Made by a program: the position numbers and the translations under genes. The notes under the pieces were generated by a model that worked only from the letters and a program-made list of their open reading frames with translations, did no database searches and was not told the origin of the DNA. A stretch of 64,000 nt of DNA from Planifilum fulgidum (GTDB taxonomy: Bacteria > Bacillota > Bacilli > Thermoactinomycetales > DSM-44946), in assembly GCF_900113175.1 (NCBI RefSeq), contig NZ_FOOK01000009.1:1-64000 (forward strand), in the 5' to 3' direction. Below, piece after piece: positions 1-8,132 of the stretch; within the stretch, counting starts at the first letter, position 1, and each line of letters opens with the position of its first letter.

Positions 1-2
1 GC

Positions 3-170
3 TTCTTCTCCCACTTAAAGACAGAAGCTCTCCAACACCATCATATCCAAGATACTGAGCAGGCTCAAATCCTAATTCAAAGGTATATTCGTTTTTACAA
101 CGAGGAGCGGCTTCAACTGAAATTAAACAAGCTGACGCCTGTAGAATACAGGCGTCAGCACGCCGCATAA
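3..170 (+). CDS. IS3-family transposase OrfB, C-terminal fragment
   Basis: Frame 3 is open from the window edge to TAA at 168-170 and gives 55 residues. It begins FFSHLKTEAL and contains YIRFYNEERLQLKLN followed by TPVEYR. This is the typical end of the IS3/IS150 DDE integrase: helix after the catalytic Glu, then the FYNxxR and L-TPxEYR signature. In full-length members it catalyses cut-and-copy transposition. The catalytic DDE residues lie upstream of the window. It is 5'-truncated only by the window edge as far as can be seen. Confidence 0.8.
   Translation, partial: FFSHLKTEALQHHHIQDTEQAQILIQRYIRFYNEERLQLKLNKLTPVEYRRQHAA
131..159 (+). other. Perfect 12-bp hairpin inside the transposase 3' end
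   Basis: Arms GCTGACGCCTGT (131-142) and ACAGGCGTCAGC (148-159) are perfectly complementary around a 5-nt loop. The hairpin lies inside codons for the conserved KLTPVEYRRQ segment, so the stem is encoded within protein sequence. It is followed about 25 nt later by TTTTTA rather than an immediate T-run, so termination is possible but not clear. Confidence 0.6.
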
Positions 171-186
171 GCCGGGTGTTTTTACG

Positions 187-211
187 TGTCTACATTTTTG
201 GGGCTTGACCA
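187..211 (+). repeat. Right terminal inverted repeat of the IS element
   Basis: A 25-nt segment starting TGTCTACATTTTTGGGG and ending TTGACCA resembles the right ends of IS150-type elements, which usually end in CA. The left partner is not in the window. The boundary to host DNA is placed at 211 with a few bases of uncertainty. Confidence 0.5.
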
Positions 212-246
212 TTTGCCGCCGGGTCCGTCCTTTGGATCGCCTGCGG

Positions 247-765
247 TCAACGCTTTCCGGCAGGACGGAATTTCGCGGCGCAACCGGAGGATGCAAAATC
301 CGCATCCCTTCCCACGTCCCGCACCTGCTCCCAAAAGGCGACGACGCAGTCGAGGGGGCGGGACACCGCCTTCTCCCCGGCAAAGAAGAAGGTCTCCTCT
401 TCTTCGTCTTCCCCTTCAAATGTCACATAATAGACCGAATAACGGACGGTTCCCCGATCGGAATCCTCAATGTCAAAATGCGCTTCGTGGCTGATCGAAA
501 GCCGCGAAAAGGAGCGCACCGCTTCCCGGTCGGCTGCGTCTTCCATGTCCCGGAAGCGGATGGCAAACCGGTCCGCCTGCTCATCGATGACGACCTCGCG
601 AACGCGGCCGTACAGCAGAAGCTTCCCCTCATCCGCGTCGATCGTTCCCGTCAGTGCCGACGCCCCTTTGACCGCGCGATTGAGCAGGCGCTCCAGATCG
701 GCGGCAACCATCTCACGGACAGAAGCTTGAAAATTGACCACGTTGCCGTGGGGAAACACTCGCAT
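247..765 (-). CDS. Hypothetical protein, 172 residues
   Basis: I do not recognise this family. The protein starts MRVFPHGNVVNFQASV and is rich in charged residues, with an acidic run EGEDEEEE near residues 113-120. It has no signal peptide or membrane segment. A GGAAGGGG sequence lies about 10 nt before the ATG. The gene starts 48 nt after the acyl-CoA synthetase stop and is probably its operon partner. Its stop lies only 36 nt from the IS end, so it is unclear whether the natural C-terminus is preserved. Confidence 0.6.
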   Translation of the reverse strand: MRVFPHGNVVNFQASVREMVAADLERLLNRAVKGASALTGTIDADEGKLLLYGRVREVVIDEQADRFAIRFRDMEDAADREAVRSFSRLSISHEAHFDIEDSDRGTVRYSVYYVTFEGEDEEEETFFFAGEKAVSRPLDCVVAFWEQVRDVGRDADFASSGCAAKFRPAGKR

Positions 766-813
766 GATGACCGACCCCTTCCGCCCCGATTATACCGGAG
801 GGGGTCCGCCGAT

Positions 814-2394
814 TCAAGAAAGGTTTTGCTTCCTCTGTTTCTCCAGCATGCGAAGCTCCACCCGGCGGATCTTTCCGCTGGTGGTCTTGGGCAGCTCCGT
901 GACAAATTCGATTTCCCGCGGATATTTGTAGGGGGCGGTCACGCTTTTGACATGTTCCTGGAGCCGCTTCACCAGTTCTTCCGACGCCTCCTCGGGCCGT
1001 TTCAGCACGACGAAGGCCTTGACGATCGATCCCCGCACCGGATCGGGGCTGGCCACCACGGCGCATTCCCGCACGGACGGATGTTTCACCAATGCATCCT
1101 CCACCTCGAAGGGGCCGATGGTGTAGCCGGAGCTGATGATGATGTCGTCGGCACGACCCTCGAACCAGAAATATCCGTCCTCATCCATCCTCGCCTGATC
1201 CCCGGTGATGTACCAATCCCCCCGGAAGGCCTTGGCGGTCCGCTCGGGATCCCGGAAATACCCCTTGAACAGGGCCGGGGCATCCTTGTGGACCGCAATG
1301 TCCCCCACTTGTCCCGGCGGCAACTCTTGACCGTTTTCATCGATGATCGCCACCCGGTTGCCCGGGGTCGGTTTCCCCATCGATCCGGGCTTGATGGCCA
1401 TCCCCAGAAGGTTGCCCACCAGCAGGGTGTTCTCCGTCTGCCCGTATCCATCCCTCACCTCCACGCCGAAATGCTTGCGGAAGGTGTCGATGACCTCCCG
1501 GTTGAGGGGTTCGCCGGCGCTCACCGCGCTGCGCAGGGATGAAAGATCAAACCGGTCCAGTTGGTCCACCTTGGCCATCATCCGGTACTCGGTGGGCGTG
1601 CAGCAAAGGACATTGACCCGGTAACGTTCCATCAGGGAAAGGTATTTCTCCGGATCAAACCGGCCATGGTAAACCAATCCCGTCGCCCCCGAGCCCAAAG
1701 TGGAGATGAAGGGGCTCCACACCCATTTGGCCCATCCCGGACCGGCCGTCGCCCAGACCGTGTCCGTCTCCCGGATGCCCAGCCAATTTTTGGCCGCCAC
1801 CGCCTGGTGTGCAATCGCCCAGCTGTGGTGATGGATGACGCCTTTGGGACCGCCCGTCGTTCCCGAAGTGTAGGAGATGAAAGCGATATCATCGCTGCGC
1901 ACGCGAGGCAAAGCAACCGAATCATCCGATACGGCGAGACTTTCCATCGGTTCCCAATTCCCTTTTTTCTCACCGCGGACAACGCGCAGCGCCAATCCGG
2001 CATATTCTTTCGCCGCTTCGTCGACCCGTCCGGTGAGCGCCCCGTCGGCAATCACTCCCTTCACTTCCGCATGCGTCATCCGGTAACGGATGTCGGAGGG
2101 CATGAGCATCTCCGAGCAGGGAAGCACGATCAGACCCGCCTTCAACGCCGCCATATAGGCGATGTAGGCCTCCGGAACGCGCGGCAAAAGGATCATGATC
2201 CGGTCGCCTTTGTTCATCCCCGACTTGAGCAGCCCCCTCGCCAGGGCATCGGAGCGCTCCTTCAATTCGGAGTAGGTCAGCGTCCGCTGTTCCCCCCCTT
2301 CATTCTCCCAGCGGATCGCCACCTTGTCCCGGTCCGCCGCATGGCGGTCGATGTCCTGGGTCATGTTGTAATATTCCGGAATTCTTATTTCCAA
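814..2394 (-). CDS. Acyl-CoA synthetase (AMP-forming, medium/branched-chain type)
   Basis: A member of the ANL adenylating superfamily, about 526 residues. It would activate a carboxylic acid with ATP and join it to CoA in the cytoplasm. The P-loop-like motif YTSGTTGGPKG, GYGQTE, YITGDQARMDEDGYFWFEGR and the C-terminal lysine motif KTTSGKIRR (catalytic Lys) are all present. The sequence is closest to the MACS/acetyl-CoA-synthetase branch such as Bacillus YtcI (MbcS). The start is a TTG at 2394, seven bases after AAGGAGGG. An upstream in-frame ATG at 2436 lacks a comparable site. The substrate cannot be read from the sequence. Confidence 0.88.
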   Translation of the reverse strand: MEIRIPEYYNMTQDIDRHAADRDKVAIRWENEGGEQRTLTYSELKERSDALARGLLKSGMNKGDRIMILLPRVPEAYIAYMAALKAGLIVLPCSEMLMPSDIRYRMTHAEVKGVIADGALTGRVDEAAKEYAGLALRVVRGEKKGNWEPMESLAVSDDSVALPRVRSDDIAFISYTSGTTGGPKGVIHHHSWAIAHQAVAAKNWLGIRETDTVWATAGPGWAKWVWSPFISTLGSGATGLVYHGRFDPEKYLSLMERYRVNVLCCTPTEYRMMAKVDQLDRFDLSSLRSAVSAGEPLNREVIDTFRKHFGVEVRDGYGQTENTLLVGNLLGMAIKPGSMGKPTPGNRVAIIDENGQELPPGQVGDIAVHKDAPALFKGYFRDPERTAKAFRGDWYITGDQARMDEDGYFWFEGRADDIIISSGYTIGPFEVEDALVKHPSVRECAVVASPDPVRGSIVKAFVVLKRPEEASEELVKRLQEHVKSVTAPYKYPREIEFVTELPKTTSGKIRRVELRMLEKQRKQNLS

Positions 2395-2496
2395 TAGAAT
2401 TCCCTCCTTTGCGAAAATGCCCTTTACATGTTTCATTCTACATCTTCACAAAAGGATCCTGTCCTTTTTGCAAACCGATTTTTTCCTTTTATACCC

Positions 2497-2526
2497 AACA
2501 AAAAGGAGGCGGATTTTCCCGCCTCC
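2497..2526 (-). terminator. Intrinsic terminator after the SASP gene
   Basis: Stem GGAGGCGG (2505-2512) pairs with CCGCCTCC (2519-2526). On the minus strand it is followed by CTTTTTG. It lies 18 nt past the SASP stop codon. Confidence 0.8.
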
Positions 2527-2544
2527 AAAACGGATTATTTTTGG

Positions 2545-2769
2545 TTACCGAACAGCGCCTCCACCCAGTTGCTGCTGAGCCAGAGCGACGAGACGCTTCG
2601 TGATTTCTCCACCCACAGATCCGTTGGCCCGGGAAGTGGTGTCCGGACCGAGGTTCACACCGAATTCCTGAGCGATTTCATACTTCAGCTGGTTCAAGGC
2701 CTGGGAAGCCCCCGGAACCAGCAGCTGGTTGTTGTTGCGCCGGCGTTCTTGCTGTTGTTGTTGGGCCAT
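2545..2769 (-). CDS. Alpha/beta-type small acid-soluble spore protein
   Basis: A 74-residue spore DNA-binding protein that coats and protects the chromosome in the forespore and is degraded at germination. The germination-protease region YEIAQEFGV and the second conserved block [19 protein letters not shown] are both clear. The N-terminus is Gln-rich. The start is the ATG at 2769, eight nt after AAGGAGGTG; an in-frame GTG three codons upstream overlaps that site. In known systems such genes are made under sigma-G. The gene is monocistronic, with its own terminator. Confidence 0.95.
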   Translation of the reverse strand: MAQQQQQERRRNNNQLLVPGASQALNQLKYEIAQEFGVNLGPDTTSRANGSVGGEITKRLVALAQQQLGGGAVR

Positions 2770-2881
2770 CTTTTTCACCTCCTTGGTAGATGGTACTCTT
2801 ATCTTGTGAAGTTCTCAGGGTATGATACGAGTGAAATTTTGGTTACACATCGTTCTTTTCGCGTCGAAAGGCACGCTCCTT

Positions 2882-3250
2882 TCACAGACGCCCTCCCGCC
2901 CATTCCAGGAGGGAGCGGGCCTCCTCTTCCCTGTCCTCTTCGGTGACCACCGTCACAATCACATTCTCAGGCGATTCCATCCCATCGGCTCCGGCCATCC
3001 CGCTCGCATCGGGATGGGCCGCGGCCAACACGCCCGCATCCCGGCTGCTGATCGCCGCTCCCATCGTGATGCTTGCCAGGGAAGAGGGGGATTCGGAAAT
3101 GGAATTATCCAGATCGACCACATTCTCTCCCGGAAATTGGGAAAAATGATCCATCCGGACCGTGTCGAATCCCCTCTCCTTAAGCTCCCGCACCGCCTTT
3201 TGAGCGTTTTTTTCCGTCCGGAAATAGGCGATGATGCTTTTTTCTCCCAT
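2882..3250 (-). CDS. Hypothetical protein, 122 residues
   Basis: Not recognised with certainty. The N-terminal part (MGEKSIIAYFRTEKNAQKAV) looks like a small alpha/beta domain that tracks a residue-pair motif, as in YflT-like stress proteins. A variable middle (about residues 45-90) is rich in Ser, Ala and Gly. The last third (ENVIVTVVTEEDREEEARSL) returns to a beta-alpha pattern. The start is ATG 3250 after AAAGGAGGTG; an in-frame GTG nine bases upstream sits in the site. No membrane segment. Function unknown. Confidence 0.65.
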   Translation of the reverse strand: MGEKSIIAYFRTEKNAQKAVRELKERGFDTVRMDHFSQFPGENVVDLDNSISESPSSLASITMGAAISSRDAGVLAAAHPDASGMAGADGMESPENVIVTVVTEEDREEEARSLLEWAGGRL

Positions 3251-3593
3251 CTTGAACACCTCCTTTGGCGCGCATCAAGCATAATATGGTGAAATCCGCT
3301 CCCTCCCTATGCGTTTTCAAGCGCATTTTCTTCGTCGGTAACCCGATGGGAATGAAACGCCTTCCGATGGATACCTTATAAAGTGAAGAAAGCCGCAGGC
3401 TGCCCCCAAAGGGAAGGGGCCGCCGGCATCCGGCCGGCGGCCCCTATCCGAGAAGAAATCCCATAAGTGCCTTCATCAAAGAATCCGTTTATGCGCAACC
3501 CTTGCCCCGGTCTTCCCTCGACCGGGGCGAGGAAGTAACCTTTTCACAACCGGTCTCACTGAAACCCGAAGGTTTTTTTCGAAATCGGCGGGG
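3251..3593. other. Intergenic region with two strong hairpins
   Basis: No gene is supported here. GGGGCCGCCGG (3416-3426) pairs with CCGGCGGCCCC (3434-3444), and GCCCCGGTC (3504-3512) pairs with GACCGGGGC (3520-3528). Neither has a T-run immediately after it, so they are not clear terminators. Confidence 0.5.
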
Positions 3594-3758
3594 TTAGCTG
3601 GCTCCCTTCATCCTCAGCTGGCGACGAAGTTTTTTCAGCCGTTCGATCTCCTCACGCAGATCATGCTGGTACAGGAACTCGTGGCGAAGAACGGCCAATC
3701 GAAACTCCCTCTCCATACTGCGCAACTTTTCTTCGATTTCGCGCAATTCTTCCACCAT
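3594..3758 (-). CDS. Small hypothetical helical protein, 54 residues
   Basis: The protein starts MVEELREIEEKLRSMERE and is almost entirely charged helix, probably a short coiled coil. A GGGGTGG stretch lies 6-12 nt before the ATG at 3758. A longer in-frame reading begins at 3911 but has no ribosome binding site and a very different composition, so I chose the short form. Function unknown; reality moderately likely. Confidence 0.45.
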   Translation of the reverse strand: MVEELREIEEKLRSMEREFRLAVLRHEFLYQHDLREEIERLKKLRRQLRMKGAS

Positions 3759-3916
3759 GAGGAACCACCCCGTTCGCAGAAGATGAAAACCATGAGTCTC
3801 GTCCATGGTTTTCCCACTGTGTTTATACCCCCTTTCCAAACAAATAAACCTCAAAAAACGGGAAAAATCCTGATCGATTCCATTCCCTGCGACAAATTCC
3901 TTCCTTTTCAAACAAT

Positions 3917-3936
3917 GGGGAGGCCAGCGCCTCCCC
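3917..3936 (-). terminator. Probable terminator hairpin
   Basis: GGGGAGGC (3917-3924) pairs with GCCTCCCC (3929-3936). It lies 20 nt downstream of the minus-strand gene ending at 3957. The following minus sequence ATTGTTTG is only weakly T-rich. Confidence 0.5.
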
Positions 3937-3956
3937 GCGGATTCGACGATGATTCG

Positions 3957-4394
3957 TCAATCTTCGCTTGTGTGCGTCGACAGCTGGTTTAAACGCCGCA
4001 CCAGCACCGACGTCCGGTACACCTTATACATTTTGGCCGCGTCCACCGTGGTCAGCAACCTCGTTCCCGCCGTCAGCTTGTCCCCGTCCAAATAGCGGAT
4101 ATAGTCGTATTGCTTCAGTTTATCCAGGATTTCCTCCCACTTTTCCCGGCTTCCGATATGTTCATGGAAGTGTTCATAGACGACATTGCGGTCGGCGATC
4201 GGTTCCTCTCCCCTTTTTCTCATGTCGGGATCCAGTCGCGGGTACACCAAAAGTCCCCACAGGATCACCAGCGCCGAACGCGTCACCGGGTCCCAATTTT
4301 TATGTACGGGAGAATCCTCTTTATCCACATTAACCCTTCTTTTGGGTATTTCTGGAATCAATGAACTGATCTCTCCGACGGACAATTTGCCCAT
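3957..4394 (-). CDS. Hypothetical protein, 145 residues
   Basis: Not recognised. It is a soluble protein beginning MGKLSVGEISSLIPEIP. The central part (DPVTRSALVILWGLLVYP) could be a buried helix. The C-terminal half (EKWEEILDKLKQYDYIRYLDGDKL) looks like a small helical or winged-helix-type fold. AAGGAGGGG precedes the ATG by nine nt. It is transcribed alone, divergent from the Myb-like gene. Confidence 0.65.
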   Translation of the reverse strand: MGKLSVGEISSLIPEIPKRRVNVDKEDSPVHKNWDPVTRSALVILWGLLVYPRLDPDMRKRGEEPIADRNVVYEHFHEHIGSREKWEEILDKLKQYDYIRYLDGDKLTAGTRLLTTVDAAKMYKVYRTSVLVRRLNQLSTHTSED

Positions 4395-4721
4395 TCACAA
4401 ACCCCTCCTTCTCTGTCCCACCGGTGGTCGGATCACGCGAAATGGGCTTTTCTGGGGATGATCATGCAGCAGAATCGAAGATTTTGACACAGACTAAAAG
4501 GTTGTGATGAATATAAGTTAAGGTCTATAATACCTTTATGGGCGAAATCAGGCACAATTATACTTTTGAATGGGAAAACCCCCGGAAAAAATAATGGATT
4601 GATAGCCTTTTTCTGCAATGTATTCACATTACAATGAATTTTTACAAGTATTGCCCTGGAAAATTAGATTAAATTTCTGTTATATTGAAAAAAAGTGAAG
4701 TGTATACGGGGGGAATCCGCC
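4395..4721. other. AT-rich intergenic region between divergent genes
   Basis: Between the two divergent genes the sequence becomes markedly AT-rich compared with its surroundings. It contains a good promoter candidate at 4502-4531. I see no additional gene. Confidence 0.5.
4502..4531 (+). promoter_or_regulatory. Candidate sigma-A-type promoter
   Basis: TTGTGA at 4502-4507 and a perfect TATAAT at 4526-4531 are spaced by 18 nt. The start of transcription would be near 4538, about 185 nt before the Myb-like gene. The long leader leaves room for a second promoter. Confidence 0.4.
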
Positions 4722-5522
4722 ATGTTTGATACAAAAAAAGGGAAATATTCCGAAGAGGAAAACGAACGGATCATCACCGCATTAAACGAAGAATTGGCGA
4801 AGGGAAGGCCGGAAAGGGAAGTCATCCGTGAACTGGCAAACGAACTGAACCGGGGATATGCCGGGATCATCGCCCATGTCCGAAAATTGCGGGCAGAACG
4901 CCCCGAACGTTTCACGGCCGTTTCCGCCGGCAACACCAAACCCCGTCTGAACAGCTGGTCCGAAGAGGAAGAAGAGATTCTCGTTCAAACGGTCAACCAA
5001 TTCGCCAAAGAGGGAAAACCCATCTCCGCCGCCATCGAAGCGTTGAAAGAAAAGCTTTCCCGCACCCCCGGGGCCATTTATCAGCGCATATACACACTCC
5101 GAAACAAATACCCGGACAAATTCACCCACCTGCCGAAACAGCGGCCGCGCAGGCGAAAGCAACCCAGCTGGGCCGTGCAGAAACCGGTCATCCGCAAACT
5201 GGACGCGCCGAAAGGGGAGGAGGAGCGGTGGAATCCCGCTCAGGGTCACAAGGAGGTCTCCGCAACGGCGGAAGCGGATCTGGCCGAAAAAAGTCCCGAG
5301 ATCGAGATGAACGGCGAGGAAGCGATGTTGCTCAAGGCCTTTGAAGAACGATACGGCCGGCTCAACCTGCAGGCGAAGCAACAGATGCTCAGGCTGATGC
5401 GGCGCTACGGCTGCACCCGCGTCTCCATCGCCTTGTTCACCTTGACTGAAAACAAAGATTTCCCCATGATGGTCGTCGACTTTTTGGAAAAGCACTTGAC
5501 GGATAAGGACAAACGGGTATGA
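4722..5522 (+). CDS. Tandem Myb/SANT-like DNA-binding protein
   Basis: 266 residues with two related repeats. The first starts KGKYSEEENERIITALNEEL (about residues 6-58) and the second NSWSEEEEEILVQTVNQF (about 80-135). Both end in an R/L-rich helix followed by PERF or PDKF. This spacing resembles the Myb-like regulators of spore formers (RsfA-like family), but I cannot assign an ortholog. A basic linker (RPRRRK) and a C-terminal helical domain (about 205-266) follow. ATG at 4722 is seven nt after GGGGGGA; the upstream GTG frame start overlaps this. Likely a transcription factor; target genes unknown. Confidence 0.7.
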   Translation: MFDTKKGKYSEEENERIITALNEELAKGRPEREVIRELANELNRGYAGIIAHVRKLRAERPERFTAVSAGNTKPRLNSWSEEEEEILVQTVNQFAKEGKPISAAIEALKEKLSRTPGAIYQRIYTLRNKYPDKFTHLPKQRPRRRKQPSWAVQKPVIRKLDAPKGEEERWNPAQGHKEVSATAEADLAEKSPEIEMNGEEAMLLKAFEERYGRLNLQAKQQMLRLMRRYGCTRVSIALFTLTENKDFPMMVVDFLEKHLTDKDKRV

Positions 5523-5524
5523 CG

Positions 5525-5554
5525 AAAAAGGGCACGGGCGTCAAACCCGTGCCC
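5525..5554 (-). terminator. Terminator between convergent genes
   Basis: GGGCACGGG (5530-5538) pairs with CCCGTGCCC (5546-5554). On the minus strand CTTTTTC follows, so it fits as terminator for minE; it lies directly after the plus-strand stop and may serve both genes. Confidence 0.7.
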
Positions 5555-5630
5555 GGGGGCATTAAAGAAATCGATCCGCTTTATCAAGGGTGTAACGGTT
5601 AACCAGCGGTATTTTTCCGTCCCGAGACGT

Positions 5631-5900
5631 TCAGAGGGATTCCCGAACGGTATCCCGACGCCGGACGGGTATGCTGGCACAGATCACCGTCGTCCGGTCC
5701 CGGCCGGTCTGCGGACGGATCTCCACCTGTCCGACGACATCGTAACCGAACTCATCGCACAGCTCAATCAGGCGAGCCCGAAACTGTTTCAACTTCCTCT
5801 CGTCGATTTCCGTGCGTTGGTAGCTGAGAACCAAAGACAGCCGGTCGTCGGCGGTATCCGCCGTGGGGCGATCCCTGTCCCTGCCGAACAGATTGATCAT
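5631..5900 (-). CDS. minE: Cell division topological specificity factor MinE
   Basis: 89 residues with the MinE layout: a short amphipathic membrane-targeting N-terminus (MINLFGR), a basic/DTAxDRL segment (TADTADDRLSLVL) matching the TAxxAKERL region of E. coli MinE, the helix KLKQFRARLIELCDEFG that contacts MinD, and a final beta strand (TTVICASIPV). MinE stimulates MinD ATPase at the membrane and places the division site. ATG 5900 is preceded by GAGGTG at nine nt; an in-frame TTG at 5936 abuts the minD stop. Co-transcribed with minD. Confidence 0.85.
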   Translation of the reverse strand: MINLFGRDRDRPTADTADDRLSLVLSYQRTEIDERKLKQFRARLIELCDEFGYDVVGQVEIRPQTGRDRTTVICASIPVRRRDTVRESL

Positions 5901-5936
5901 GTCGAATTTCACCTCAGTCCTGGATCGGGCAATCAA

Positions 5937-6737
5937 TCAGGCGATGGGAAACAACCGCTTGAGCCGGGTGATGAATCCGTTGTCCTCCAGGTCCATGAAG
6001 GGAACGGACTCCCCGTTTATCCGGCGGGAAATGTTGCTGAAGGCTCGTCCGGCCAAGGATTTTGCGTCCAGGATCACCGGTTCTCCCGTGTTGGAGGAAC
6101 GAATGATCCGCTTGTCCTCCGGAACGATCCCCAACAGATTGATCGCCAGGTGATTTTGAATCCGTTCGACGCTCAACATGTCGCCGGCCTTCACCATCCC
6201 CGGCTGCACCCGGTTGACGATCAGATCGATCTCCCGGAGATCCGCCGCCTCCAGAAGTCCGATCACCCGGTCCGAATCCCGTACGGAGGGAATCTCCGGA
6301 TTGACGACCAGAATCGCCCGGTCCGCCGCGGCGATCGCATTCCGAAATCCACCCTCGATTCCGGCCGGGGAATCGATCAGGATGAACTCGAATTCGTTTT
6401 TGAGCTCCTCCACCACCTGTTTCACCTGCGACGGCGTCACTTCCTCCTTGTACCGGGTCTGGGCCGCCGGAAGCAGGGCCAGATTGGGAAACTCCTTGTG
6501 ACGAACCAGGGACTGGCGAAGCTTGCACACCCCTTCGATCACGTCCACCAGGTCATACACGATCCGGTTCTCCAGGCCCAGCATCAAATCCAGTTTGCGA
6601 AGGCCGATGTCGGTGTCGAGCAGACACACCTTCCGGCCCAGCTGAGCCAGTCCGATCCCCACCGATGCGACAGTCGTCGTTTTTCCCACGCCGCCTTTTC
6701 CGCTGGTCACCGTAATCGCCACGGGTTCATGACTCAT
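5937..6737 (-). CDS. minD: Septum site-determining ATPase MinD
   Basis: 266-residue deviant Walker-A ATPase. SGKGGVGKTTTVAS lies near residues 11-24, the switch region DTDIGLRKLDLMLG near 43-56, and Walker B FILIDSPAG. The C-terminus FITRLKRLFPIA is a typical amphipathic membrane-targeting helix. MinD recruits MinC to inhibit FtsZ and is cycled by MinE. The start is ATG 6737 after AAAGGAG; eleven upstream in-frame codons have no better site. minE follows 36 nt later. No minC is adjacent, so MinC must be encoded elsewhere if present. Confidence 0.93.
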   Translation of the reverse strand: MSHEPVAITVTSGKGGVGKTTTVASVGIGLAQLGRKVCLLDTDIGLRKLDLMLGLENRIVYDLVDVIEGVCKLRQSLVRHKEFPNLALLPAAQTRYKEEVTPSQVKQVVEELKNEFEFILIDSPAGIEGGFRNAIAAADRAILVVNPEIPSVRDSDRVIGLLEAADLREIDLIVNRVQPGMVKAGDMLSVERIQNHLAINLLGIVPEDKRIIRSSNTGEPVILDAKSLAGRAFSNISRRINGESVPFMDLEDNGFITRLKRLFPIA

Positions 6738-7003
6738 TTTCGCTACTCCTTTCTCAAGCCCTCTTATCATCCATTCTCACGGGTCGACGGTCCGGTGGCG
6801 CCCAAAGCCAAAGGCCACCGATCAATCTCCTCTTCTCCAACGCTTCTTCGCCCTTCAACTGGATACTTTTCGGAGCTTTGACAACAGATTACAAGTTTCA
6901 TCAATATTGTAACAAACATGGAAAGAGAAAAAAAGCAATTGGCTGGGAAAGAAGCCGAAAAAGAGGCGAAAAGGGCGCCACGATCCCGAAGCGGCATCAT
7001 CGG

Positions 7004-7294
7004 TCAGTCCGAATCTTTCGGTTTCCCGTTCTGTTTTTCAAAATCCTCCAGTTCCTTGGAAAACAGGTGCCAGATGACCATCGCCAGGGTGGCGTCATCC
7101 AAATAGCCGAAAAGGGGGACGAGGTCCGGGATGAAATCCGCCGGCAGAAAGAGATACAAAAAGCCGAATCCCACCATGAGTTTTTTGGCGAGGCTCGTCT
7201 TGGGATGCCGAAAATAGTCAACCATCAGCTTCAATTTGCGCAACACCTGTCCAATCCCGCCCGCCCGCCGGATGTTCCGGCCCAGCTTCCCCAT
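7004..7294 (-). CDS. DUF1232 (YkvA-like) membrane-associated protein
   Basis: 96 residues. The central block PADFIPDLVPLFGYLDDATL is the hallmark of DUF1232, with a hydrophobic stretch before it (KKLMVGFGFLYLFL). The basic N-terminus and single hydrophobic hairpin suggest peripheral membrane location. GGGAGGGAG precedes the ATG. It lies 60 nt after the zinc-ribbon gene and is probably its operon partner. Biochemical role of the family is not known. Confidence 0.85.
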   Translation of the reverse strand: MGKLGRNIRRAGGIGQVLRKLKLMVDYFRHPKTSLAKKLMVGFGFLYLFLPADFIPDLVPLFGYLDDATLAMVIWHLFSKELEDFEKQNGKPKDSD

Positions 7295-7354
7295 GAAACT
7301 CTCCCTCCCAGAAGCAACTTGCGCCGATGTCCTGTGCGGCCCGGCACAGGCGGC

Positions 7355-8053
7355 TCACTGCAAAAACTTTTCTCCGCAGTGGGGACAGGTATCCACCAGC
7401 TTTTTCAGCTGGTTTCCACACTCCGGACAGACGAAAATGGCCTCCCCGACCGCTGTTTGGAACTCGGCCAGGGCACGGGGGCTGTCCGGCACAACGGTCG
7501 GCCGCCGCTCTTCGTCGGCCGCCTCGATTTGCTTTTTCTCGTTCCCGCTTGCTTCGCTGCGATGGTCGCCGCCAGACCCGGTTGGCGAGACGGAGGGATC
7601 GGATGGACGTTGCTGAGAGGAGGCGTCGGATGCCTGGGGCTCCGCCGCGGTGTCGCGATCATCGGAAGAGGAGGACGCGGCATGGGGATTCGGCGCTTGA
7701 CAGACGGGGCATATTTTGGCCCCCCGGTCGAAAACGGCACCGCATTCGGGGCAGTCCACCTTTCCCCGCACGGAAAGCAGTTCCTTTTCCAAAGCGGTGA
7801 CTTCCGCCTGAAACTGCCGAATCAGATGGAGGATTTCCTTCATATTTTCGCTGAGGACAAGGCTTTCCCCCTCGTCCCCGTTCCACGATTCATACACAAG
7901 GATGCCCAGACGGCGATACAATCGGTTGATATCTTCTTTTTTCCCCCGGATCCGCAGGTTTAATCGGCTGATTTCGACCATTTGCTGAGATTTTTGACTG
8001 GCAGTCTCCACACCCTTCTCCACGCGGTGCTTCAGTTCCTTCCAAATGCTCAC
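7355..8053 (-). CDS. Zinc-ribbon protein with N-terminal coiled coil
   Basis: 232 residues. The N-terminal 90 residues are helical and likely coiled coil (ELKHRVEKGVETASQKSQQ and following). Two zinc-ribbon motifs follow: CPECGAVFDRGAKICPVC (about residues 101-118) and CPECGNQLKKLVDTCPHC near the C-terminus. The roughly 70-residue linker between them is low-complexity Ser/Asp/Glu-rich. The start is GTG 8053 after GGAGGGGG. The family is common in Bacillales without a defined function; a scaffold or sensor role is inference. Confidence 0.75.
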   Translation of the reverse strand: MSIWKELKHRVEKGVETASQKSQQMVEISRLNLRIRGKKEDINRLYRRLGILVYESWNGDEGESLVLSENMKEILHLIRQFQAEVTALEKELLSVRGKVDCPECGAVFDRGAKICPVCQAPNPHAASSSSDDRDTAAEPQASDASSQQRPSDPSVSPTGSGGDHRSEASGNEKKQIEAADEERRPTVVPDSPRALAEFQTAVGEAIFVCPECGNQLKKLVDTCPHCGEKFLQ

Positions 8054-8132
8054 CCGGAACCCCCTCCATAACCACAAATCCCTTCAACCATAGACAATAT
8101 CAGAACAAATTCCGGTTCACAAGAAGGGTGCA

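Larger units (their letters stand above)
1..211 (+). mobile_element. 3' end of an IS3-family (IS150-like) insertion sequence
   Basis: The first 211 bases contain the C-terminal part of an OrfB transposase and then a terminal inverted repeat ending near 211. The repeat strand contains TTTTTGGGGC, which resembles the right end of IS150-group elements. The left part of the element lies outside the window, so completeness, the left repeat and target duplication cannot be judged. The family assignment rests on the transposase C-terminus and the terminal sequence. Confidence 0.75.

Noticed and set aside
205-1542. 445-residue plus-strand frame
   Set aside because: Antisense shadow of the acyl-CoA synthetase and its neighbour; no ribosome binding site and His/Pro/Arg-rich composition.
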